Part shown: piece by piece, positions 1-8,315 of the stretch | Layout of the letters: the number at the start of each line of letters is the position of its first letter | How positions within the stretch are numbered: position 1 is the stretch's first letter | Assembly (NCBI GenBank): GCA_031278315.1 | Contig: JAITKS010000163.1 | Coordinates: forward strand, 1 to 17,621 | DNA: 17,621 nucleotides | From: Planctomycetaceae bacterium | GTDB taxonomy: Bacteria; Planctomycetota; Planctomycetia; Pirellulales; Thermoguttaceae | Direction: 5' to 3' | The notes under the pieces: generated by a model | What the model saw: the letters and a program-made list of their open reading frames with translations, nothing else | What the model was told of the DNA's origin: nothing | Database searches by the model: none | Made by a program: the position numbers and the translations under genes

Positions 1-348
1 CGGTACACCTGTCTCCAACTCACCCCAGACTTTTTCACCTATTTGGCCGACATCGATCAATCCCAGTCCCCCGTCGGGGGGGGGCGGCCCCCCGCCCCGT
101 TTAGGGTTGCCCCCGTCCCAAATAATGTTGTCCCCGCCCAGGTTATGGTTGCACCCGCCCAGGTTATGGTTGTCCCCGCCCAGGTTATGGTTGCCCTCGC
201 CCCTACGGATTTCACCAAAAATACATTCGCGGTTTGGGGTACATATTGTAATGAAATACAATCCTGCCTGCGAATAATCGTATTCTTTCAATCGTATTGA
301 ACGGCGATGGTGAATATTCGGATTATATTTCTGTCTATTCAATTCCAT
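1..348 (-). CDS. IS200-like / REP-associated tyrosine transposase (RAYT), N-terminal part, cut by the window edge
   Basis: The frame is open from an ATG at 348-346 to position 1, giving 116 residues with no stop. An AGGA precedes the start closely. Residues 15-47 contain RRSIRLKEYDYSQAGLYF, then ITICTPNRECIFGEI. This is the characteristic first segment of RAYT (TnpA-REP, Y1-type HUH) transposases, and residues 95-112 (LGLIDVGQIGEKVWGELE) match the next conserved helix. The catalytic HUH pair and the tyrosine would lie beyond the window, so activity cannot be judged. Between the two conserved segments, residues 53-94 are an unusual Gly/Asn/Pro insert built from NHNLGGD-type heptads, encoded by a 21-bp tandem repeat. 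RAYTs are single-copy enzymes linked to REP/BIME palindromes, and REP-like pairs occur elsewhere in this window. Family assignment comes from recognised motifs; that it is functional is not shown. Confidence 0.8.
   Translation of the reverse strand, partial: MELNRQKYNPNIHHRRSIRLKEYDYSQAGLYFITICTPNRECIFGEIRRGEGNHNLGGDNHNLGGCNHNLGGDNIIWDGGNPKRGGGPPPPDGGLGLIDVGQIGEKVWGELETGVP
106..203. repeat. 21-bp tandem repeat inside the RAYT gene
   Basis: Three near-identical 21-bp units lie at 127-147, 148-168 and 169-189, with core CCCGCCCAGGTTATG. A degenerate unit precedes them (106-126) and a partial one follows (190-203). Units 1 and 3 are identical; unit 2 differs at two positions. Because 21 is a multiple of three, the minus-strand reading frame is kept and encodes repeating NHNLGG(D/C). 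A G/C homopolymer-rich stretch at 74-97 adjoins it and encodes GGGPPPPDGG. The array is much more GC-rich than its surroundings. Confidence 0.9.
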
Positions 349-386
349 ATCCTAATTCTTTAAACAAATTCAACAAAATTCTTTTT

Positions 387-416
387 CCGACTGCCTTTGC
401 TGATTGAGCAAGTCGG
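387..416. other. Imperfect hairpin between the VWA gene stop and the RAYT start
   Basis: CCGAC (387-391) pairs with GTCGG (412-416), and TTGCT (397-401) pairs with AGCAA (407-411), leaving five unpaired bases on one side. On the minus strand it follows the VWA stop and is trailed by A, not T, so it is not a classical intrinsic terminator. It could be an RNA end-stabilising structure or a REP-like relic. Confidence 0.3.
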
Positions 417-428
417 CAATTACTGTTT

Positions 429-1481
429 TTATGGAATTCTTCTGAATCTCGTTTTGACTAGAATTAAATGTAATAGCAGCATCGACACACCTAATAATAA
501 TGGATAACGATAAAATTCTTTGTATTGAGTGTACACTCTGCCTTCGTAAGTTGTTTTTTCTAGCCGATCAATTTCGGCATATACTTTTTCCAGAGTATCT
601 GTACTATTAGAACTATAATATTGTCCGCCGCTTATTTCTGCAACTTTGCGTAACGTTTCGTCATCGACTGCTGTTACCTGCATTCTGCTAAATAAATTTG
701 TTCTGTCAACTTTCGATCCTATTCCAATTGTATAAATTTTAATTCCTAAAGTTTTAGCTATTTCTGCTGCTTCTATAGGTTCAAGTTCGCCAAAATTTTG
801 TGCGCCGTCGGAAAGAAGAATAATTACTTTACTTTTTGCTTTTATATTTTTAAGTCTATCGCATGCAATTGCAATTGTATCTCCGATTGCTGTCATATTT
901 TCTTCTTCGAATGTTTGGCTTAATTGTCTCAAGTCAGCGCCGCGTCTTATGAATTTAGGTTTTTCAATTAAATTTACTTGTCCCAGCATTTCAAGTAAAG
1001 TTGCGTGATCAAGTGTCATCGGGCAAAATGCATCTACGTATCCGCCAAATGCAATCAAACCTATCATGTCATCTTTACGGCCTTTCAAATCACCGTCATT
1101 TCCTTTTACGAAATCACGAAATACTTTCTTGACAGCCTGTAATCGATTGACTTGTTTACCGTCAATTACAAAATCTTCCGCTGCCATCGATCCGCTGCGG
1201 TCAACACACATAGCGATTGCTATTCCCTCTGTCCGAATACGATACTCCTCGATACCCGCCTGCGGACGTGCAAGTGATAATATCAAACATACAACTCCAC
1301 AATAAAATAACAAAGGTAATAATCTGCCTATCCGCTGTATAAACGTAATTGGTAAACTTTTTAGAATCGCAACACTGCTAAATATTACGCCAAAACGTTT
1401 ACGCCGAAATTCAAGTTCTACCGCTAATAACAAAAGCGGTATCAAAAATAAAAGATAATAAGGTGAATAAAATCTAAACAT
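429..1481 (-). CDS. BatA-like membrane-anchored von Willebrand factor A protein
   Basis: This 350-residue protein has two N-terminal membrane segments (about residues 8-22 and 53-71), a vWA domain (about 86-310) and a C-terminal membrane segment (about 329-345). That is the BatA/aerotolerance-type layout. The metal-ion-dependent adhesion site looks complete: D94-x-S96-x-S98 in DRSGSM, T197 in MTAIGD and D225 in LLSDG. Such proteins bind a divalent cation and usually act as envelope scaffolds, often beside MoxR ATPases and DUF58 proteins, neither of which is in the window. Its upstream neighbour on the same strand is the 1370-residue exported protein, 164 bases away, so co-transcription is possible but not shown. 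The region upstream of the ATG has no strong Shine-Dalgarno sequence. The family call is firm; the biological role is unknown. Confidence 0.85.
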   Translation of the reverse strand: MFRFYSPYYLLFLIPLLLLAVELEFRRKRFGVIFSSVAILKSLPITFIQRIGRLLPLLFYCGVVCLILSLARPQAGIEEYRIRTEGIAIAMCVDRSGSMAAEDFVIDGKQVNRLQAVKKVFRDFVKGNDGDLKGRKDDMIGLIAFGGYVDAFCPMTLDHATLLEMLGQVNLIEKPKFIRRGADLRQLSQTFEEENMTAIGDTIAIACDRLKNIKAKSKVIILLSDGAQNFGELEPIEAAEIAKTLGIKIYTIGIGSKVDRTNLFSRMQVTAVDDETLRKVAEISGGQYYSSNSTDTLEKVYAEIDRLEKTTYEGRVYTQYKEFYRYPLLLGVSMLLLHLILVKTRFRRIP

Positions 1482-1645
1482 TTGTAATTATTTTGTAGAA
1501 TTTTAAACTATTGTGAATTTCTAAAAATTATTTTATGGAGAATGCGGATGTTTCGCATTGTCTTTGTATGATTTTCATATTTTGAAATTCGGTTTTATTT
1601 TTTGTAACAAAAAATCGAGTATTCAAAACCGAATTTTCGTGTTTG

Positions 1646-4600
1646 TTATTCTCTGATAATAGTTGCGATTTTTGAATTATTTTGTCCTTGAGTATGATTC
1701 GCTGATTCATCAACTATTACTGAATAGACATCTGATTCTTTTATTTTTCCAATTGGCACAATCCATTGTTTTTCGTTGTAGCATAATTTGTAAGTGTATC
1801 CTGCGGCAATTGCTAAAATTATTCCGACCGACGCTGCTTGTAAAAATAATAATCCTGAAATAGGTTGATAAAATAATATTATCGGCAAAACTACGACCAA
1901 ACCGCTAACCAAACCGGCATAACGTGTTTTCGGAAAGTAGATCAAAATCAATCCTGCTAACAGCGCAATCGAACTAGAAATCAAAACAATAATCGACCCG
2001 TCAACTACAAAAAACGATGTCAATTCTGCTTGAGAAATCGAACTAAACAAAAATTGCGGCGCATTACTTGAAATCACAATGTTATCGATATTTTTTTCAG
2101 AAATACCTATATCTGACATTGTAAAAGCCAATTTCGGCTTTGTAAATAAACTGTTATACGTGTGTTTATATTCGGGTATCCATCCTGCTGGTGCGAATGG
2201 AATAAACTTACCGGGCGGCAGAATTAATTGTAGATATTTACGTCTGACTAAAACGTCGCCGCTGAATTGCGGCAATGAAATTTGAAATTGTTGAATTTTG
2301 TTACGAAAAATACCAGACTGTTGATACCACATTTCGATAATATTTGATTGTTCGTTTTCAGATTCATGCAGCGGAATAATAACTATTTGTTGTTCTTCTT
2401 TGAACTCTACGGGGATTACGTTACCGTTTTTTTTCACGGTGATTTTTGCGGTGTCAACGTGTTCAGGTATTCGGATTGACAGAGTATCGCGGCTGCTGTT
2501 GATTACAAAAACTGCGTGATCAAGCCGGACAGAATCAGTGAGCCAAGTTTGAACCCAAACGCGTTCAACGATTGTTGTACCGAATATATCGCGGGAGCTT
2601 GCCGAGATTAGTAACATTAAACGATTCGGAGCAATATCGGGCAATGCAGTATTATCAGATTCAGGTTGTTCCGTGCCGTAGTGTGTTGACTCGAAAACGA
2701 TTGTTCGTTGTTGTTGTAATTTGATTTTGGTTTGATTATTTTGCGGTTTGGTTAAGTCAGAATTTTTCGGGTTGGTTTTATTTTCAGTATTATTATCGGT
2801 GAGATTATTTGGTTGTGTATTATTTTGTGTAACGATAATTGGTGAAACTGTTCCGATTTTTTTCCAATCTGATTTTGATTCTTCGCGCAATTCAGAATTT
2901 ACTCCAGCGTGTGCAATCAGATTTACTTTGTGTGAATTTATTGTAACGTTTAATGGTTTGACAAAAGGAATCGTTACAGATTTCGACAAATCTTCGGATA
3001 CATTTATCGGCGGAATGCTGTATTTAATACCCAGCTCGAATTTACCGATCATAGCTTCGGGCAGCATAATAAATTTTTTGATATAGCCGTTTTGGGATTC
3101 TTCGGCGGTATTTTCTGATGTTGTCATATCTCTTATACGCAGGATTGTATTTCCGATAAAGGCTTGTATTCCGCCGTATTCGTCGTTACTGTTTGTATCG
3201 AGAACTTGCGGGACAGCTAGAATAATTTTATCAACAGGTTCATAAGCAACGTCGTAAGATATTGTTTCGTAGATTTGTTCTTTGAGGTCGAGTAATCGGA
3301 TATCGGTTTTGATAGCGGTTTCGATTTTTTGTTTATAAAATTCAATTTCTGTAACGAAAATCGGATTAAGTAAATCAGATTGGTAGATTAGCGGTTCACG
3401 TTGTCTTGGCGGTAATTCTATATTGATACGAGCTGTTCGCCGATTTATGCGAGTCAATCCGACAGTGTGTGTTTTATTTGAATTGTTCGTATCGATTACG
3501 GGTACAAGGTCAACGTTATCTTCGGGGATGATAACGGCGACTGACGGTTCTACCCAATTAGCTTGAGGCTGCGGGAAACGCAATGATAATAATTTACGTT
3601 CAGGTTGTAATTTACTTATTGACGGCAGAGATTCGGGATCGAATTTTCTATTTAATTTCAGTTCGATCTCGAAATCTTCTTGAGGAATATTTGTGAGCGG
3701 GATATTTAATATTCCGTCTGATGTTTGTTCGATTCCTCCGGTATTGATTATATTTGCCGGCGAGATTTCTCCGTTCCATTTCCAATCGAAAAGTTGCACG
3801 TTTATAGAATGATTTTGCGACCATGGCGAACTACAAGCGAGCCGCATTATCATTACGAGATTTCCTTTTTCGACTTTGACCTGATATTCAGGCTTAATAT
3901 TTGTACGAACTTGCGGAGTTATAATTTGACCTCGCAACATAAATGGTTGAAGTGAGAATCGGAATTGAGCTGTAATTTCGTCCCGTACTTCTTCGGTATT
4001 CGGATCAATTCGATTTATACCGCGTACAGAACGCCAATTCGGACGTGTACCGTCTGGAATTGTTATTGACAACGTACCAACTTGACGTTGTGCACCGATT
4101 ACGTCGAAACCTTCGATGTCGTACCAATCGCTAGCAACTGCGGGCGGAGAGGAGGAAGTCGATGATGACGTTGACGCCGAGCTTTGAAGTTGACGCAATG
4201 CTATTAGGCGGACATTAAGCGGACCTAATGTTTTTTGAGATGATTGAATTTCGACAATTGCGGTTTTATTGATTTGAGATTGTGTTTCGTTGGATTCGGC
4301 GGATTTATTTTTTTGTTTATTGATCGTGTTACGTTCTTCGGTCGAGAGCATGCGGATAGAGTAACCGCCGTTGTTTGCGAATTTATCAGAATTTTCGAGA
4401 TCGAGAATTGTATCTTGCGGCAGGCGGACGAGAATTTTATCGAATGTATTTTGTAAACTTCGCACCGGCAAAGTTGCGTCGTAGGAGATAAACCGCCGAT
4501 CGAATTGAACGATTATATTAGCGTCTTTGATTTCGAGAATTGGGCGTGATGCGGTTATTTTAGTATTTTTTTTGCGCCATGTTATTTCGAAGTTTGGTTT

Positions 4601-5758
4601 TAAGCCGAGCATGGTGAATCGTGTTGACTTACCGTTATCAATTTGTGAGCTTTCGATCAATGGCGCTTGAGTTGTTGCGGTAATATCGGGTGATGGTATT
4701 GTGAGGACAAATTGTGAGCTAATCGCATGAGGAAATGAAATAGCGAGTTTACTGCTTCCTTCGGCAAGTTGACTAATCGGAAACCAAAGTGTAAGCGATA
4801 TTTCATGATGTTCTCCAGCCGTTGTTAATGGCGGAGACGACGATGATATTGCTGTCGCCGTTGTTGCTGTTGTTAATGTTGTCGCTGCTGTTGTCGTTGT
4901 TGTTGTTGCGGGCGATGATGTTATCGCAGATGGTACTGTGGATAAATTCGGTGTTGAATTCGGAGTTGAACTTAGTGTTGAATTCTGGGTTGAATTCGGG
5001 ATTGAATTTGGGGTGATGTCATTGTTATTTTTATTTTTTTGTTCAGACAATTTCTGTTGTGGAGTTGAGTCAATTGGACTGATAACGGCGATATATTGAC
5101 CGTCACTTGGATCGACGGTGATGATAAAGTTAGATTTACCTGAATAATTGTACGATAATTCGGGTTCATTATTTTTCGAGTTTGTTGTGATAGGAAATAC
5201 GCCTTCTTTTAAGCCGAGTGGAATTTTTATAGTTTTTTCATTATTTGTTGTGATATTAAGTTGAATATTAGTTTCAATTCGTGAATCAACGAGTTTTCCT
5301 TTTGCGGTAATGCTGTTGATAGTGAAATTTTGTGTAGTGATATTTTCACCGGACAATAGAAATCGTGCGAAATCTTCGAGAACATCTACGGACCAACCGC
5401 CCGGCAGTACAACTGAATGACCGTTAGCGGAGTTGAATAAAACAACTGCGTCATGTTTTTCGCGTTTAGTTGTTATGCGTTTTGAATCTTGTGTGATATG
5501 GGAATTTGTTGATGACTCGTTAGTTAGTGTTGGGTTATTATTGGGTGTAGAGATTGAAGGTTGAGTTGTGTTGTTTTGAAGTGATGACGAAGACGGCGGT
5601 GACGAAGATGAATATGCGGGAGTTGGATATGTCGGCAAGGACAATCCAGATGTTTGTGCGTTCAGAATTTGATTACAAAGATTCGTAAAAGGAATCAATA
5701 GAAAAAAAAACGCAAAATAAAAAAGAAGATAAAATAAATTATTAAATGAATTTTTCAT
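1646..5758 (-). CDS. Very large exported protein with C-terminal membrane anchor, family not recognised
   Basis: This 1370-residue protein is not one I recognise. It starts with a hydrophobic signal sequence (about residues 8-34, probable cleavage after LNA). Two Ser/Thr/Pro-rich low-complexity linkers (about 36-100 and 240-310, the second mostly Thr/Ala) flank a short folded segment containing LPGGWSVDVLEDFARFLLSG. The long middle (about 320-1240) alternates short hydrophobic strands with polar turns, suggesting repeated beta-sandwich domains. Three close hydrophobic helices (about 1252-1274, 1281-1298 and 1302-1322) precede a cytoplasmic tail of about 45 residues. The large N-terminal part is therefore probably periplasmic or extracytoplasmic. 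No catalytic motif or cysteine pattern is evident. The start is the first ATG giving a proper signal sequence; upstream there is no convincing ribosome binding site. The neighbouring vWA gene could encode a partner at the membrane. An adhesin or envelope scaffold is possible, but this is inference. Confidence 0.75.
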   Translation of the reverse strand: MKNSFNNLFYLLFYFAFFFLLIPFTNLCNQILNAQTSGLSLPTYPTPAYSSSSPPSSSSLQNNTTQPSISTPNNNPTLTNESSTNSHITQDSKRITTKREKHDAVVLFNSANGHSVVLPGGWSVDVLEDFARFLLSGENITTQNFTINSITAKGKLVDSRIETNIQLNITTNNEKTIKIPLGLKEGVFPITTNSKNNEPELSYNYSGKSNFIITVDPSDGQYIAVISPIDSTPQQKLSEQKNKNNNDITPNSIPNSTQNSTLSSTPNSTPNLSTVPSAITSSPATTTTTTAATTLTTATTATAISSSSPPLTTAGEHHEISLTLWFPISQLAEGSSKLAISFPHAISSQFVLTIPSPDITATTQAPLIESSQIDNGKSTRFTMLGLKPNFEITWRKKNTKITASRPILEIKDANIIVQFDRRFISYDATLPVRSLQNTFDKILVRLPQDTILDLENSDKFANNGGYSIRMLSTEERNTINKQKNKSAESNETQSQINKTAIVEIQSSQKTLGPLNVRLIALRQLQSSASTSSSTSSSPPAVASDWYDIEGFDVIGAQRQVGTLSITIPDGTRPNWRSVRGINRIDPNTEEVRDEITAQFRFSLQPFMLRGQIITPQVRTNIKPEYQVKVEKGNLVMIMRLACSSPWSQNHSINVQLFDWKWNGEISPANIINTGGIEQTSDGILNIPLTNIPQEDFEIELKLNRKFDPESLPSISKLQPERKLLSLRFPQPQANWVEPSVAVIIPEDNVDLVPVIDTNNSNKTHTVGLTRINRRTARINIELPPRQREPLIYQSDLLNPIFVTEIEFYKQKIETAIKTDIRLLDLKEQIYETISYDVAYEPVDKIILAVPQVLDTNSNDEYGGIQAFIGNTILRIRDMTTSENTAEESQNGYIKKFIMLPEAMIGKFELGIKYSIPPINVSEDLSKSVTIPFVKPLNVTINSHKVNLIAHAGVNSELREESKSDWKKIGTVSPIIVTQNNTQPNNLTDNNTENKTNPKNSDLTKPQNNQTKIKLQQQRTIVFESTHYGTEQPESDNTALPDIAPNRLMLLISASSRDIFGTTIVERVWVQTWLTDSVRLDHAVFVINSSRDTLSIRIPEHVDTAKITVKKNGNVIPVEFKEEQQIVIIPLHESENEQSNIIEMWYQQSGIFRNKIQQFQISLPQFSGDVLVRRKYLQLILPPGKFIPFAPAGWIPEYKHTYNSLFTKPKLAFTMSDIGISEKNIDNIVISSNAPQFLFSSISQAELTSFFVVDGSIIVLISSSIALLAGLILIYFPKTRYAGLVSGLVVVLPIILFYQPISGLLFLQAASVGIILAIAAGYTYKLCYNEKQWIVPIGKIKESDVYSVIVDESANHTQGQNNSKIATIIRE

Positions 5759-6188
5759 ATATTTTTCAATCTTTATAATTATTCGTAGAATATTTTATTG
5801 GAATATTTTTTTTGCCGCGAGTTTGTGAAATTTGTAATATATATAAATGTACTTTCCAAAAATTTAAACTTAAATTTCGTGTAATGTATCATTGGAATTT
5901 TTGCAGTCATCATTATCAGTCATCATTATATATAGTAGTAATTTTAAAGATTAATCAAACCAACCCTGAAAGTACGTCAGGAATAATAGTGTATGTGATT
6001 AATGATTCGAACTTAAAGCCGGTGTTAATTCCCGCATACGAACTAACCACTAACCACTGATATTTATTGCGAATGAAATCAAATGCGTATAAATATGGAC
6101 AACTTGCAAAGGTTTGGAATTTTACCACACAACATTTTTTGTACAACTCTTTTTACAATTCTCCGAATACAAAATAGAAAAAACGCAA
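5759..6188. other. Intergenic region with short direct repeats
   Basis: No supported gene. A 13-bp direct repeat lies at 5904-5916 and 5917-5929 (CAGTCATCATTAT). Near 6040-6060 is the phrase CTAACCACTAACCACTGATA, a simple 7-bp-period repeat that runs into a partial match to the GTAATATATCAGTGG repeat family. The region must contain the promoter of the 1370-residue protein on the minus strand, but I cannot point to one. Confidence 0.5.
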
Positions 6189-6416
6189 AATAATCGGTGA
6201 AATAATTTATTGTATCAGGATCGCGGTCGTCTCGACCGCATCTTTAGGCGTTTTTTGTACAAAAAAGATGCAGGCGGGACGCCTGCGTTCCCGCCGGCTA
6301 AAATATTTTTTAGTAATTCAATTAAATTTAAAATCTAAAATTACAAAATCTGATTTCTCTGTGTTCTCTGTGTCCTCTGTGGTTAATAAAAAAAATATTC
6401 CACTGATATATTACTA
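6189..6416. repeat. Composite repeat element: terminal inverted repeats around a REP-like pair
   Basis: The right end (about 6396-6416, TATTCCACTGATATATTAC) is a clear copy of the terminal repeat seen elsewhere in the window. The left end (about 6189-6207, ATAATCGGTGAAATAATTT) is a degraded inverted copy. Between them lie the hairpin pair of 6221-6293 and a simple repeat at about 6357-6382 built from three CTCTGTG units. The left boundary is uncertain because that arm is degenerate. Confidence 0.5.
6221..6293. repeat. REP-like hairpin pair (BIME-like) around a perfect palindrome
   Basis: Hairpin 1 (6223-6239) has arms GCGGTCG and CGACCGC with a 3-base loop. Hairpin 2 (6270-6286) has arms GCAGGCG and CGCCTGC with a 3-base loop. 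The reverse complement of the first unit (AAAGATGCGGTCGAGACG...) aligns with the second (AAAGATGCAGGCGGGACG...), so they are two copies of one unit in inverted orientation. They are separated by the perfect palindrome TTTTTTGTACAAAAAA (6251-6266). The 7-bp stem with 3-base loop and the paired arrangement resemble bacterial REP/BIME elements, which RAYT enzymes recognise in other bacteria. Confidence 0.7.
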
Positions 6417-6715
6417 AAAAAAGAATTTTAAAGTGTAATTGGTATAAAACATAATTTATTGTTACTGGAATGTTATTATTTTGTCTGTATCTTTAGATTT
6501 TTTTTTGACAGGATTTTTAGGGCTTCTTCCGTATGTTTTAGTTTATGGAAGGAGCTTAAATGTACCCTAATGTTTTTTACGAAACTTTAATGTAAAATAC
6601 AAATCGTGTAATATTACTGTTATTAAAAATTTTATTCTTGTGAGCGGATAATTTTTGATTTTGTGATATTATTGGTCAGAATAATTTTAAGATTTCTACT
6701 ATATTTTAGATTTAG
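6417..6715 (+). promoter_or_regulatory. guaA upstream region with a possible 11-codon leader ORF
   Basis: A TTGACA at 6505-6510 could be a -35 box, though I see no well-spaced -10. AAGGAG (6549-6554) lies five bases before an ATG (6560) that opens an 11-codon frame, MYPNVFYETLM, with stop TAA at 6593-6595. At 6638-6651 is TTGTGAGCGGATAA, an operator-like sequence. guaA itself lacks a good ribosome binding site, which makes the strong one on the short frame noticeable. I see no purine riboswitch core. Confidence 0.3.
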
Positions 6716-8293
6716 ATGATAGATATGTCTTTAGATAAAGAGACGATATTGATATTGGATTTCGGCACGCAGTATTTACAGCTTATAGCTAGGCGAGTGC
6801 GTGAGTTAGGAGTTTATTCCCGTGTTGTTTCTTATTCGGTTTCGGCGGAGGAGGTAAAGTCATTTTCACCTTGCGGAATAATTTTGAGCGGTAGTCCTTC
6901 GAGTGTTTATTGTGAAACTGGCCGTAGTTGTGATCCGAAGATATTTGAGTTGGGCGTACCTGTACTTGGAATTTGTTATGGGATGCAAGTTATGACAAGA
7001 TTTTTCGGCGGTGAGGTCACGCCTGCGAGTAATCGTGAGTATGGTCGTGCGTCGATTCAGCTGACGGATTTGGGCGAGTCGTCGATTTTTTTTGCTAGTA
7101 CGCCGCCGGTTCAAAATGTGTGGATGAGTCATGGGGATCATGTAACGAGGGTGCCGGAAGAGTTTGAGTTACTTGCGAGATCGTTTGGCAGTCCGGTTTG
7201 TGCGGTTCGGCATCGGTCGAAGCCGTTATTTGGGTTACAATTTCATCCTGAGGTTATTCATACTGATTATGGTGTGGACATATTTAAGAATTTTGTTTAT
7301 GGGATTTGCGGTTGTCAGCAGAACTGGACGATGCATAATTTTGCGGAGTTAGCGGTAGAGCGTTTTCGCAATGAGATCGGCGGCAGCGATGTAATTTGCG
7401 GGTTGTCGGGCGGTGTGGATTCTGCTGTTGTGGCGGCAATTTTGTATCGGGCGATTGGGCGGCAGTTAAAGTGTATTTTGGTTGACAATGGTTTAATGCG
7501 TAAGGGTGAAGTTGAAGCGGTGATAAGGATGTTTCGGAATCATTTTGATATTGAGTTATTAGTGATTGATGCTTCGTCTGATTTTATGGGGTGTCTTATT
7601 GGGGTTGAAGACCCGCAAGAAAAGCGGCGTCGAATTGGTCATTGTTTTATTGAGGTATTTTCTGGAGCAGCGAAAAAATTTAACAATGCAAAATTTCTAG
7701 CGCAGGGAACGATTTATCCTGACATTATTGAGAGCGGGAGTAGTCTTGATCCTAAAAGTGACAAGCCGGCGGCGACGATCAAATTGCATCATAATGTTGG
7801 CGGGTTACCGGAAGAGATGGATTTTGAATTAGTTGAGCCGTTACGTGAATTATTCAAAGACGAGGTGCGGAAGCTTGGAATTGAGTTAGGATTACCGGTT
7901 GAATTTGTGGGGAGGCATCCGTTTCCTGGACCGGGTTTAGCGGTGAGATGTTTAGGCGAGGTTACGAAAGAAAAATTGGACAGGTTACGAGAAGCGGATG
8001 CGATTGTGATTGAGGAAATTATAAAGGCGGAATGGTATGATAAAATTTCGCAAGCGTTTGCTGTTTTGTTACCGGTTAAGAGTGTTGGTGTGATGGGTGA
8101 CGGACGAACTTATGATGATGCGATAGCAATTAGATGTGTTAAGACGGATGATTTCATGACGGCGGATTGGTCGGAGTTACCGGATTATTTGTTACGAAAA
8201 ATTTCGACGCGGATTATAAATGAGGTTATTGGGATAAATCGTGTTGTTTATGACATAAGTTCAAAACCGCCTGCAACCATAGAGTGGGAATAA
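6716..8293 (+). CDS. guaA: GMP synthase (glutamine-hydrolysing)
   Basis: This enzyme converts XMP, ATP and glutamine to GMP in the last step of guanine nucleotide synthesis. The 525 residues match the usual bacterial length. The N-terminal class I glutamine amidotransferase (about residues 10-195) has the nucleophile C87 in GICYGMQ and H177/E179 in LQFHPEV. The ATP pyrophosphatase domain has the PP-loop SGGVDS (231-236). The dimerisation domain contains RHPFPGPGLAVR and ends in the family-typical KPPATIEWE. All expected catalytic residues are present. ATG at 6716 is used, but the second Met at codon 4 is equally plausible since the conserved ILILDFG begins only at residue 11. Neither start has a strong Shine-Dalgarno. 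The sense strand is rich in G and T, unlike the next two genes, which are A-rich. It appears monocistronic, with a repeat 23 bases after the stop. Confidence 0.97.
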   Translation: MIDMSLDKETILILDFGTQYLQLIARRVRELGVYSRVVSYSVSAEEVKSFSPCGIILSGSPSSVYCETGRSCDPKIFELGVPVLGICYGMQVMTRFFGGEVTPASNREYGRASIQLTDLGESSIFFASTPPVQNVWMSHGDHVTRVPEEFELLARSFGSPVCAVRHRSKPLFGLQFHPEVIHTDYGVDIFKNFVYGICGCQQNWTMHNFAELAVERFRNEIGGSDVICGLSGGVDSAVVAAILYRAIGRQLKCILVDNGLMRKGEVEAVIRMFRNHFDIELLVIDASSDFMGCLIGVEDPQEKRRRIGHCFIEVFSGAAKKFNNAKFLAQGTIYPDIIESGSSLDPKSDKPAATIKLHHNVGGLPEEMDFELVEPLRELFKDEVRKLGIELGLPVEFVGRHPFPGPGLAVRCLGEVTKEKLDRLREADAIVIEEIIKAEWYDKISQAFAVLLPVKSVGVMGDGRTYDDAIAIRCVKTDDFMTADWSELPDYLLRKISTRIINEVIGINRVVYDISSKPPATIEWE

Positions 8294-8315
8294 AACAAAA
8301 GAGAAAGAGTGAGAA

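Noticed and set aside
127..189. Possible CRISPR-like repeat array
   Set aside because: The units are contiguous with no spacers and lie inside a coding frame, so this is a tandem repeat.
43..300. Plus-strand 85-codon frame with VPAQVMV repeats
   Set aside because: It is the antisense shadow of the RAYT fragment. The minus-strand reading carries the recognisable family motifs, and the repeat is open in several frames because it is a multiple of three.
5812..6060. 82-codon plus-strand frame
   Set aside because: No ribosome binding site, odd composition, crosses simple direct repeats and ends in a repeat; no family resemblance.
6417..6715. Purine riboswitch before guaA
   Set aside because: I could not find the conserved three-way junction sequences or paired loops in this AT-rich leader.
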